In this document: in pieces, positions 1-8,306 of the stretch
Numbering within the stretch: position 1 is the stretch's first letter
Layout: each line of letters opens with the position of its first letter
Assembly: GCF_010993735.1 (NCBI RefSeq)
Contig: NZ_WQNI01000022.1
Location: 31,862 to 95,861, forward strand
Reading direction: 5' to 3'
Length of the DNA stretch: 64,000 nt
From: Chelativorans alearensis
GTDB taxonomy: Bacteria > Pseudomonadota > Alphaproteobacteria > Rhizobiales > Rhizobiaceae
Notes under the pieces: model-generated
What the model saw: only the letters and a program-made list of their open reading frames with translations
What the model was told of the DNA's origin: nothing
The model's database searches: none
Position numbers and translations under genes: made by a program

Positions 1-1824
1 CCATCCAACTATCACCCCTTCCGCCACACGGAGCGCGCCATCGAGCGCCGGAACTGGGTGATCGACCAGATGCGGGAGAACGGCTACATCACCGCCGAGG
101 AGGCGGAGAAAGCCAAGGCAACGGACCTTGACGTCAAGCCGCGCCAGCGCGGCAGCTATCTCTTCGCCGCTGACTACTTCACCGAAGAAGTGCGGCGCGA
201 GATCATCGCTCGATACGGCGAGGACGCGCTCTACGAGGGAGGCCTTTCCGTACGCACGACGCTCGACCCCGAGCTCCAGCTTTATGCGCGCAAGGCGCTG
301 CAGAACGGCCTTATGCGTTACGACACGCTGCGCGGCTTCCGCGGCCCGGTCGACCATATCGACATCTCCGGCGACTGGGGCGCGCCCCTGGGCGAGATGA
401 AATCGCTGAGCGACGTCCCCGAATGGCGCCTGGCCGTGGTGCTCGAGGCTTCCGACAGCGCGGTAACGGTTGGCCTGAAGCCGGGCCGCGAGGTTTCCGG
501 CGCACTCTCCAAGGAGCGCGAGACCGCCATGATCGCGCTCGAGGACATGACGTGGGCGCTGCGCCACGTGGTGGACGGCACGCGGGTCAAGGCGAATTCG
601 CCGGCCGAAGTGTTGCAACCCGGCGATGTCGTCTATGTCGAGCCGAAGGGCGGGGACGAGCCGGGCTGGAACCTGCGGCAGGTCCCGGAGATCGGCGGCG
701 CGGTTGTTGCAATGGATCCGCATACCGGCCGCGTGCTGGCCTTGGCCGGCGGCTTCTCCTTCGCGGCATCGGAGTTCAATCGCGCCACCCAGGCGCAGCG
801 CCAGCCGGGCTCCGCCTTCAAGCCGATCATCTATGCCGCCGCGCTCGACAATGGCTATACGCCGGCCTCGGTGGTGCTCGACGCGCCGATCACCATCCAG
901 ATCGGCAACGAGGTCTGGGAACCGAAGAACTACGGCGGCAAGTTCGCCGGGCCGTCGACCCTGCGCGCTGGCATCGAGCGCTCGCGCAACCTGATGACGG
1001 TGCGGCTGGCCAATGACATGGGCATGGGCCTGGTGGCCGAATATGCCGAGCGCTTCGGCCTCTACGATAAGATGCCGCAGCATCTGGCCATGTCGCTCGG
1101 CTCCGGCGAGACCACGGTGATGCGTATGGTCTCGGCCTATGCGGTGATGGCCAACGGCGGCAAATATATCGAGCCGTCGCTGATCGACCGCATTCAGGAC
1201 CGTTACGGCAAGACCGTCTACCAGCATGACCGCCGCGAGTGCGACGGCTGCGATGCCGAGACGTGGGACGGGCAGGCCGAGCCGGAACTTGCCGACAACC
1301 GCGAGCAGGTGCTCGATCCCATGACGGCCTACCAGATCACCTCCATGATGGAAGGCGTGGTCACGCGCGGCACGGCGACGACCGTCTCCGAGCTCGGCTA
1401 CCCCATGGCCGGCAAGACCGGCACCACCAATGACGAGAAGGACGCCTGGTTCATCGGCTTCACTCCCGATCTCGTGGTCGGCGTCTTCATGGGCTACGAC
1501 AACCCCACCCCGATGGGCAAGGGCTCGACCGGCGGCGGCTTGGCCGCGCCGATCTTCAAGGAGTTCATGGCCTCCGCGCTCAAGGATGCCCGCAAGGTGG
1601 AATTCCGCGTTCCCGAAGGCATGAAGCTCATTCCCATCGACCGCAAGACCGGCATGCGCGCCCAGGCCGGCCAACCGGGCGTCATCATGGAAGCCTTCAA
1701 GCCGGGCACCGGTCCCGCCGATACCTACTGGGTGATCGACATGGAAGGCATGGGCGGCCCCGCCAGAACCACGTCTCCCCAGGCCAACCGCGCCATCAAC
1801 ACAGGGGCGGGCGGGCTCTTCTGA
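1..1824 (+). CDS. mrcA: Penicillin-binding protein 1A, 5' end outside window
   Basis: Bifunctional class A PBP of the inner membrane that polymerises and cross-links peptidoglycan. The frame is open from base 1 and already reads as PBP1A (NYHPFRHTERAIERRNW) before an internal GTG at 58, so the true start and most of the glycosyltransferase domain lie off the left edge. The transpeptidase motifs are present in order: SAFK (Ser codon at 811), SRN (982) and KTGTT (Lys codon at 1414). It ends in a TGA with no clear hairpin behind it. The next gene is prfB in the same direction, an order I know from other Rhizobiales. Function is secure from the three motifs; only the N-terminus is missing. Confidence 0.96.
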   Translation, partial: PSNYHPFRHTERAIERRNWVIDQMRENGYITAEEAEKAKATDLDVKPRQRGSYLFAADYFTEEVRREIIARYGEDALYEGGLSVRTTLDPELQLYARKALQNGLMRYDTLRGFRGPVDHIDISGDWGAPLGEMKSLSDVPEWRLAVVLEASDSAVTVGLKPGREVSGALSKERETAMIALEDMTWALRHVVDGTRVKANSPAEVLQPGDVVYVEPKGGDEPGWNLRQVPEIGGAVVAMDPHTGRVLALAGGFSFAASEFNRATQAQRQPGSAFKPIIYAAALDNGYTPASVVLDAPITIQIGNEVWEPKNYGGKFAGPSTLRAGIERSRNLMTVRLANDMGMGLVAEYAERFGLYDKMPQHLAMSLGSGETTVMRMVSAYAVMANGGKYIEPSLIDRIQDRYGKTVYQHDRRECDGCDAETWDGQAEPELADNREQVLDPMTAYQITSMMEGVVTRGTATTVSELGYPMAGKTGTTNDEKDAWFIGFTPDLVVGVFMGYDNPTPMGKGSTGGGLAAPIFKEFMASALKDARKVEFRVPEGMKLIPIDRKTGMRAQAGQPGVIMEAFKPGTGPADTYWVIDMEGMGGPARTTSPQANRAINTGAGGLF

Positions 1825-1960
1825 CAGAAAGACCGTGAGATTGCACGGCGGCGCCAGGCGGCGGTACGTTCGAAGCGTGCTGCCGGCGGCGCTTTACAGG
1901 CCGCGTCCGCGCCCATAAGTTCCGCCGCGATTCAAAGATCACTTCCAGGAAAGAAGAAAC

Positions 1961-3089
1961 ATGCGTACCGAAACGGCAAATCTGGTCGACGAAATCAGGC
2001 AGGCCATAAGCCTGCTGAGGAGGTATCTTTGACTGGGACGAGGCGGTAAAGAGGCTCGACTATCTCAACACGCGCGCCGAGGAAGCCGACCTGTGGAACG
2101 ATCCGCAGGAAGCCCAGAAGCTGATGCGCGAACGCCAGTCCCTAGAAGAAAACATCAACGCTATCAATGGGTTGTCGCAATCGCTTGACGACAATATCGA
2201 GCTGATTGAGCTCGGCGAGGAAGAGGGCGACCAGGCGATCGTTGAAGAAGCGGAAACGGCCATCCGCTCGCTGCGCGGGGAAATCTCGGCGCGGCAGATG
2301 GAGACGCTTCTTTCCGGCGAGGCGGACGGCAACGACACCTATCTGGAAGTGCATGCCGGCGCCGGCGGCACGGAAAGCCAGGACTGGGCGTCGATGCTTC
2401 TGCGCATGTACACGCGCTGGGCTGAGCGCCGGAAAATGAAGGTCGAGGTCCTGGAGGTCCACGGGGGCGAGGAAGCGGGTATCAAGTCCGCCACCATCCT
2501 GGTGAAGGGCCGCAATGCCTATGGCTGGCTGAAGACGGAATCGGGTGTGCACCGCCTGGTGCGCATCTCGCCCTTCGACAGCAACGCCCGCCGCCACACC
2601 TCCTTCGCCAGCGTGTGGGTCTATCCGATGATCGACGAATCGATCGAGATCGACGTTTCCGAATCCGACGTACGCATCGACACCTACCGCGCCTCGGGCG
2701 CCGGCGGGCAGCATGTCAACACCACCGATTCGGCCGTCCGCATCACACACCTGCCTACCGGCATCGTGGTGCAGTGCCAGAAGGAGCGCTCGCAGCACAA
2801 GAACCGGGCCACCGCCTGGGATATGCTGCGCGCGCGCCTTTACGAGGAGGAGTTGAAAAGGCGCGAGGAGGCAGCGAGCGCCACCGAGGCTTCCAAGAGC
2901 GAGATCGGCTGGGGCCACCAGATCCGCTCTTATGTGCTGCAGCCCTACCAACTCGTGAAGGACCTGCGCACCGGCACGGAAAGCACCAATCCGCAGGAGG
3001 TGCTCGATGGCGACCTCGACGGGTTCATGAAAGCTTCGCTGTCCCAGCGCGTCAGCGGCGAAGCCGGGGAGATCGCCGACCTTGAATAG
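1961..3089 (+). CDS. prfB: Peptide chain release factor 2, expressed by programmed +1 frameshift
   Basis: RF2 ends translation at UGA and UAA codons. The gene starts at ATG 1961 (preceded by GGAAAG), reads 23 codons to CTT, meets an in-frame TGA at 2030-2032, and continues in the +1 frame from GAC at 2031 to TAG at 3087-3089. The joined product is about 375 residues, normal for RF2. It carries the SPF stop-codon recognition motif (about residues 203-205) and the peptidyl-tRNA hydrolysis motif GGQ (about 248-250). The open frame starting at 2124 is only an internal part of the gene. Autoregulation follows from the frameshift: scarce RF2 slows termination at its own UGA and favours the shift. 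The gene is not broken. Confidence 0.97.
2018..2033 (+). promoter_or_regulatory. prfB: prfB programmed +1 frameshift site
   Basis: AGGAGG (2018-2023), TAT, then CTT-TGA-C. This is the classic RF2 recoding element: an internal Shine-Dalgarno-like sequence three bases before the slippery CTT, followed by UGA in its weak UGAC context. The ribosome slips from CUU to UUU and resumes in the +1 frame. The site matches the E. coli prfB arrangement except that the internal SD is AGGAGG rather than AGGGGG. Confidence 0.96.
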
Positions 3090-3226
3090 CTCTAGCGATG
3101 AAGGCATGAAACCATAATTGCTTTTGGATGATGCGGGCAACGCGGTAGCGCTGTATAGAGCCGGATAACGGCCGATGGCGGGGCATCAAGGACACAAACG
3201 CGTCCGCAAGAGGAGGCGGGGAAGAA

Positions 3227-5050
3227 ATGTGTGGAATCGTTGGCATCGTGGGGCACACGCCGGTCGCGCCCCTGATCGTTGATGCGCTGAAGCGGCTGGA
3301 ATATCGCGGCTACGATTCGGCGGGCGTAGCGACCATAGAGGACGGCCGGCTCGACCGCAGGCGGGCGGAAGGCAAGCTGGTCAACCTGGAGAAGCTGCTT
3401 CACGGGGAGCCGCTCGGCGGCCTGATCGGCATCGGCCACACGCGCTGGGCCACCCATGGCGTTCCCAACGAGACCAACGCCCACCCGCATTTCTCCGAGG
3501 ACGTCGCGATCGTCCACAACGGCATCATCGAGAATTTCGCCGAATTGCGCGCTGAGCTCGAGGCCGAAGGCTTTCACTTCACCTCCCAGACCGACACGGA
3601 GGTAGTCGCACACCTGGTAGCGCGCGAGATGCGGCGGGGAGGCAGCCCGCAAGAGGCCGCCTTTGCCGCCTTGAAGCGTCTTAATGGCGCCTTTGCTCTC
3701 GCCATCATGTTCCGCGGCGATGAGGATCTGATTGTCGGCGCGCGCAACGGCCCGCCGCTGGCCGTCGGTCATGGCGAGGGCGAGATGTATCTCGGCTCCG
3801 ATGCCATAGCACTCGCGCCTTTCACCGATTCCATCACCTATCTGGAAGACGGCGACTGGGTGGTGGTGCGGCGCTCCGGCATGGAAATCTTCGACATGTC
3901 CGGCAGCAAGGTCGAACGCCTGCGCCAGCAGTCGATCGGCACAAACCTTCTGGTCGACAAGGGCAACCACCGCCACTTCATGGAGAAGGAAATCCATGAG
4001 CAGCCGGAGGTGATCGCGCACACGCTGGCGCATTACCTGGATTTCGCCGGTGGCGGGGTAAAGGCCTTCGACACGCCCATCGACTTCGCCAGGATCGACC
4101 GTCTGGCCATCTCGGCCTGCGGCACGGCTTATCTCGCCGGTCTCGTCGGCAAATACTGGTTCGAGCGCTACGCGCGCCTGCCGGTGGACATCGACATCGC
4201 CTCCGAGTTCCGCTACCGCGAAATGCCGCTGTCGAAAGCGAGTGCGGCGCTTTTTGTCTCTCAGTCGGGCGAAACCGCCGACACGCTGGCCTCGCTGCGC
4301 TATTGCCGGAAGGAGGGCGTGCCGATCGCGACGATCGTCAATGTGCGCGATTCCACCATGGCGCGCGAGAGCGACGGTATTTTCCCGACCCTTGCCGGGC
4401 CGGAGATCGGCGTCGCCTCGACCAAGGCCTTCACCTGCCAGCTTTCCATCTTCGCCGCCCTTGCCGTGCGTGCGGGGCTGGAGCGGGGAACGCTTTCGCC
4501 GGAGGGGGCCGGGAGCCTCATACGTGCGCTGTCGGAAACGCCGCGCTACGCCGCGCAGGCGCTCAAGCTCGAAGACCGTGTCGAGAAGGTGGCGCGCGAG
4601 CTCTCGCAGGTGCGCCATGTGCTTTATCTCGGCCGCGATACCAACTACCCGTTGGCCATGGAGGGGGCACTGAAGCTCAAGGAGCTCTCCTACATCCACG
4701 CCGAAGGCTATGCGGCGGGCGAACTGAAGCACGGGCCGATCGCCCTTATCGACAAGCAGATGCCGGTGATCGTCGTCGCTCCGTGCGACCGCATCTTCGA
4801 GAAGACGGTTTCCAATATGCAGGAGGTGGCCGCGCGTGGCGGGCGCATCGTCCTGATCACGGACGAGGAGGGGGCGGCCCGCGCCTCCCTCGACAGTTTT
4901 GAGACCATCATCATGCCGACGGTGCCGGAGCTTATCGCGCCGATCGTCTATGCGCTGCCCGTGCAGATGCTGGCCTACCACACTGCCGTCGCCATGGGCA
5001 CGGATGTCGACCAGCCGCGCAACCTTGCCAAGTCGGTGACCGTGGAGTAG
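3227..5050 (+). CDS. glmS: Glutamine--fructose-6-phosphate aminotransferase (isomerizing)
   Basis: Cytoplasmic enzyme making glucosamine-6-phosphate from fructose-6-phosphate and glutamine, the first step towards UDP-GlcNAc for peptidoglycan and lipid A. 607 residues, full family length. It begins MCGIVG, so the catalytic Cys becomes N-terminal after Met removal. The N-terminal class II glutamine amidotransferase domain is followed by two SIS domains (CGTAY near 298, SQSGET near 345) and ends with the typical KSVTVE tail. A purine-rich GAGGAGG lies 10-15 bases before the ATG. No glmU is adjacent. I see no glmS ribozyme in the 137-bp upstream gap, as expected outside Firmicutes. Confidence 0.97.
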   Translation: MCGIVGIVGHTPVAPLIVDALKRLEYRGYDSAGVATIEDGRLDRRRAEGKLVNLEKLLHGEPLGGLIGIGHTRWATHGVPNETNAHPHFSEDVAIVHNGIIENFAELRAELEAEGFHFTSQTDTEVVAHLVAREMRRGGSPQEAAFAALKRLNGAFALAIMFRGDEDLIVGARNGPPLAVGHGEGEMYLGSDAIALAPFTDSITYLEDGDWVVVRRSGMEIFDMSGSKVERLRQQSIGTNLLVDKGNHRHFMEKEIHEQPEVIAHTLAHYLDFAGGGVKAFDTPIDFARIDRLAISACGTAYLAGLVGKYWFERYARLPVDIDIASEFRYREMPLSKASAALFVSQSGETADTLASLRYCRKEGVPIATIVNVRDSTMARESDGIFPTLAGPEIGVASTKAFTCQLSIFAALAVRAGLERGTLSPEGAGSLIRALSETPRYAAQALKLEDRVEKVARELSQVRHVLYLGRDTNYPLAMEGALKLKELSYIHAEGYAAGELKHGPIALIDKQMPVIVVAPCDRIFEKTVSNMQEVAARGGRIVLITDEEGAARASLDSFETIIMPTVPELIAPIVYALPVQMLAYHTAVAMGTDVDQPRNLAKSVTVE

Positions 5051-5148
5051 GTAGCGCAATCCGTCTGGACGAACGTAGTCTTCCTCGGCTAGTCTTCGCC
5101 AGTGCCGCGCCTTCCTTTCCAATCACTCGTCGTTCGAGGTCCTGCCCG

Positions 5149-5850
5149 GTGATTACCCGCGTGCGCAACTATTTTTTGACGGGCTTCGTCGTCACCGCGC
5201 CGCTGGCGATCACGGCGTATCTCGCCTGGTCCTTCGTCGGCTGGGTGGATTCCTGGGTGAAGCCTCTTATCCCCGCCCGCTACAATCCCGACAACTATCT
5301 GCCCTTTGCCGTGCCGGGCTTCGGGCTGGTTGTCGCCTTGGCGCTCATCACGCTGGTCGGTTTCCTGACCGCCAACATCATCGGCCGCACCATCGTCTCC
5401 TACGGAGAATATTTCCTCGGCCGAATGCCGCTCGTGCGCAACATCTACCGGGCGTTGAAGCAGATCCTGGAAACGGTGTTTTCCGAGCGCGCCCAGACCT
5501 TCAAGAAGGTCGGCCTCGTCGAATATCCGCGCAAGGGTCTATGGGCGCTGGTGTTCGTCGCAACGGAGGCGCGCGGCGAGGTGCGGCACCTCACCAATGG
5601 CGACGACAGCCCGACCATCGCCGTTTTCCTGCCGACGACGCCCAATCCCACCTCCGGCTATCTTCTCTACGTGCCGAAGGACGACATCATCGAATTGGAG
5701 ATGTCGGTTGAGGACGGCGCGAAGCTGGTGATCTCGGCCGGTCTCGTCGCCCCCGAATACCAGGCGCAGACCAAGGCGCTGGCCGAGGAGGCGCTGGCCG
5801 CTCAGCCGGCACGCAAGAGGCGCACCGCCTCGTCCTTGCCGAAAAGATAG
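5149..5850 (+). CDS. DUF502 family inner-membrane protein
   Basis: 233 residues with a GTG start; no other usable start exists upstream in frame and a GAGGT lies about 8 bases before it. An N-terminal membrane segment (about residues 8-30) and a second one (about 45-75) are followed by the conserved RIP-less DUF502 stretch IYRALKQILETVFS, then a soluble part with the F(L/V)PTTPNPTSGYL motif and a basic tail. The family is widespread and often sits beside recG, as here, but I know no established function for it. Its last 49 bp overlap the 3' end of recG on the other strand, so its C-terminal tail (PARKRRTASSLPKR) is encoded by the reverse complement of the last recG codons. Confidence 0.85.
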   Translation: MITRVRNYFLTGFVVTAPLAITAYLAWSFVGWVDSWVKPLIPARYNPDNYLPFAVPGFGLVVALALITLVGFLTANIIGRTIVSYGEYFLGRMPLVRNIYRALKQILETVFSERAQTFKKVGLVEYPRKGLWALVFVATEARGEVRHLTNGDDSPTIAVFLPTTPNPTSGYLLYVPKDDIIELEMSVEDGAKLVISAGLVAPEYQAQTKALAEEALAAQPARKRRTASSLPKR

Positions 5851-7910
5851 AGCAGCACCCGCAGCGCCTTGCCGCGCTCTGAATCCAGCTCCGGATCGCG
5901 CGAAAGCACCAGCCGCGCATCGTCGCGCGCTGTCGCCAGAAGCTCGGCATGAAACTCCAGCCGCGCCACCTGGAAACCTGGGGAGCCAGACTGCCGGGTG
6001 CCCAGAAGGTCGCCTTCGCCGCGCAACCGCAGATCTTCCTCGGCAATGAGAAAGCCGTCCTCCGTCTCCCGCAGGATGGCGAGCCGGCGCTTTGCGGTTT
6101 CGCTGAGCGGCGGCTTGTAGAGGAGCACGCAGGAGGACGGCTTTTCACCGCGCCCGACGCGGCCGCGCAGCTGATGAAGCTGTGCGAGGCCAAAGCGTTC
6201 GGCGTGCTCGATGACGATGATGGTGGCGTCGGGCACGTCGACACCCACCTCGACCACCGTGGTGCCGACGAGAATGCGCGTGTCGCCTTCCTTGAAGGCG
6301 CGCATGGCCTCGTCCTTCTCACGCGCTCCCAAGCGGCCGTGGACGAGGCCGATCGCCTCGCCAAAGGCGCGCTTCAGGGCCGTGAAGCGGTCCTCGGCGG
6401 AAGTGAGCTCCACAGCCTCGGACTCTTCCACCAACGGGCATATCCAATAGACCTTCTGACCCTCCGCGATGGCGCTCCGCAATCGCTCGATGAGTTCGTC
6501 CAGCCGGTCCGTCGGCATGGTAACCGTGCGGATGGGTTTGCGGCCGGCGGGTTTTTCCGTGAGGCGGGAGACGTCCATGTCGCCGAAGGCCGAAAGAACC
6601 AGCGTGCGCGGGATGGGGGTCGCCGTCATCACCAGCATGTCCGGCGCGTCTCCCTTGGCGCTGATGGCGAGCCGCTGGTGGACGCCGAAGCGGTGCTGCT
6701 CGTCGATCACCACCAATACGAGGTCGCGGAAGTGCACCGTTTCCTGGAACAGCGCATGCGTGCCGACGACGAAGGCGATCTCGCCCGAGGCAAGGCCGTC
6801 GAGCACGGCCTGCCTCTCGCGGCCCTTCTCGCGGCCGGTCAGGAGCGCGGCCTTCAGCCCCGCCGCCTCGGCCAGCGGCGTGATGGTCGCAAAATGCTGG
6901 CGGGCGAGCAGCTCCGTCGGCGCCATCAGCGCCGACTGGCCGCCGGCCTCGGCCGCCCGCGCCATGGCGATGAGGGCGACCACGGTCTTGCCGGCGCCGA
7001 CGTCGCCCTGAAGCAGACGCAGCATGCGCTGCTCGCGCGCCAGATCGGCATGGATGTCGGCGACGGCCTGTTCCTGGGACGGGGTGAGCGTATAGGGCAG
7101 GGCAGCCTTGATGCGCGCGGTGATCGCCCCGTCGCCGGTGAGCGGCCTGCCGGCGAGCTTGTGCGTGCGCGCACGCACAAGCGCCAGCGAGAGCTGGCTG
7201 GCCAGGAACTCGTCGTAGGCGATGCGGCGCCAGGGCGCGCCCTCGGGCGAGATGTCGTCGATGCGTTGCGGGTTGTGCAGGGTCTCCAGCGCCGCACCGA
7301 GCGAGGGCAGGCCGAGGCGCTCCCGCAGCGACGGGTCCTGCCATTCCGGTAGGTCCGGCAGGCGGGCAAGCGCTCTGCCAATGGCGCGGCGCAAGACCTT
7401 GGCCGACAGTCCCGCCGTGAGCGGGTAGACCGGCTCCAGCGGCGGCAGGGCCTCGGCCTCCGCCACCGGCACGATATAATCCGGGTGGACCATGGAAGGC
7501 CGGCCGTTGAACCATTCCATGCGGCCGGAGACCAACACCTCCGCCCCTACAGGAAGCTGCCGCTCCAGATAGGCCTGGTGAGCGTGGAAGAAGGTGAGGG
7601 CGATCTCTCCCGTGTCGTCGAAGGCGAAGACGCGGTAGGGCACGTTCTTCTTGCCGCGCGGGGCGGGCTGATGGCGATCGACCGTGAGCGCCAGCGTGAC
7701 AACCGCCCCCTGCGGCGCAAGAGCAACGCCCGGCCTGTTCGTGCGGTCGATGAGCGAATGCGGCAATACGAACAACAGGTCGCCGACGCGCAACGGGCGC
7801 GAGGTAAGATCGGCCGGCACGACATTGGCGATGAGGCCGGCGACCTTGTCGCCGACCCCTTCAAGGCTCGTTGCCGGCGCAAACAGCGGATCGAGAAGCG
7901 AGGGGCGCAT
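5802..7910 (-). CDS. recG: ATP-dependent DNA helicase RecG
   Basis: Branch-migrating helicase that reverses stalled replication forks and processes Holliday junctions. I set the start at ATG 7910 (MRPSLLDPLFAP), giving 702 residues, close to E. coli RecG (693); the frame stays open further upstream but that sequence is not RecG-like. The OB-fold wedge domain occupies roughly the first 250 residues. Walker A GDVGAGKT (Lys about 308), a DEQH box, SATPIPRT and the helicase C-terminal motifs follow in order. It overlaps the DUF502 gene tail to tail by 49 bp and is divergent from sdhE across a 92-bp gap that must hold both promoters. Confidence 0.96.
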   Translation of the reverse strand: MRPSLLDPLFAPATSLEGVGDKVAGLIANVVPADLTSRPLRVGDLLFVLPHSLIDRTNRPGVALAPQGAVVTLALTVDRHQPAPRGKKNVPYRVFAFDDTGEIALTFFHAHQAYLERQLPVGAEVLVSGRMEWFNGRPSMVHPDYIVPVAEAEALPPLEPVYPLTAGLSAKVLRRAIGRALARLPDLPEWQDPSLRERLGLPSLGAALETLHNPQRIDDISPEGAPWRRIAYDEFLASQLSLALVRARTHKLAGRPLTGDGAITARIKAALPYTLTPSQEQAVADIHADLAREQRMLRLLQGDVGAGKTVVALIAMARAAEAGGQSALMAPTELLARQHFATITPLAEAAGLKAALLTGREKGRERQAVLDGLASGEIAFVVGTHALFQETVHFRDLVLVVIDEQHRFGVHQRLAISAKGDAPDMLVMTATPIPRTLVLSAFGDMDVSRLTEKPAGRKPIRTVTMPTDRLDELIERLRSAIAEGQKVYWICPLVEESEAVELTSAEDRFTALKRAFGEAIGLVHGRLGAREKDEAMRAFKEGDTRILVGTTVVEVGVDVPDATIIVIEHAERFGLAQLHQLRGRVGRGEKPSSCVLLYKPPLSETAKRRLAILRETEDGFLIAEEDLRLRGEGDLLGTRQSGSPGFQVARLEFHAELLATARDDARLVLSRDPELDSERGKALRVLLYLFGKDEAVRLLRAG

Positions 7911-8002
7911 GAATGTCAGCTTATGGAACAAAAGGAGCCGCGCAAGGCTGACAGCGCCGTTGTCACACGCTATATGCGCCTCGCAGACCGAAAGGCACGA
8001 CG

Positions 8003-8293
8003 ATGACCGGAACCACCCGCTCCAGCGCCGACCTCGAGCCACGCAGGCGCCGCGCGCTCGTTCGCGCATGGCGGCGCGGCATGCGCGAGATGGACCTGGT
8101 GCTGGGCGGCTTCGCCGACCGGCACATCGGCGCGCTGTCGGACGCCGAGCTTGAGGCGTTCGAGGCGCTTCTGGAGGTTCCGGACAATACGCTTCTCACC
8201 TGGGTGACGGGGGAGAAGACCGTGCCCACGCCTTACGACACCGACCTTTTCGCGCGGCTGCGTGCCTCCTGCGCGGTCCCGCCCACCACCTGA
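8003..8293 (+). CDS. sdhE: Succinate dehydrogenase assembly factor SdhE (YgfY/DUF339)
   Basis: Small cytoplasmic factor (96 residues) that assists covalent attachment of FAD to the SdhA flavoprotein. The diagnostic RRGMREMD motif is at residues 24-31 (Gly26 is the key residue), followed by the helical pattern ending in LLTWVTGEKTVP typical of the family. It is transcribed towards mfd, whose ATG lies 13 bp after the sdhE stop, so they form an operon. The recG-sdhE-mfd order is one I recognise from Rhizobiales. Confidence 0.92.
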   Translation: MTGTTRSSADLEPRRRRALVRAWRRGMREMDLVLGGFADRHIGALSDAELEAFEALLEVPDNTLLTWVTGEKTVPTPYDTDLFARLRASCAVPPTT

Positions 8294-8306
8294 TACGGCG
8301 CGAACA

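Noticed and set aside
2124..3089. prfB as a shorter intact gene, or as a frameshifted pseudogene
   Set aside because: The upstream 23 codons plus a complete AGGAGG-TAT-CTT-TGA-C recoding site show that the stop is programmed and the gene is functional and longer.
3090..3226. glmS ribozyme upstream of glmS
   Set aside because: The 137-bp gap lacks any recognisable ribozyme core, and the ribozyme is typical of Firmicutes.
3092..5122. 676-codon minus-strand frame opposite glmS
   Set aside because: Antisense shadow of a full-length, motif-complete glmS.
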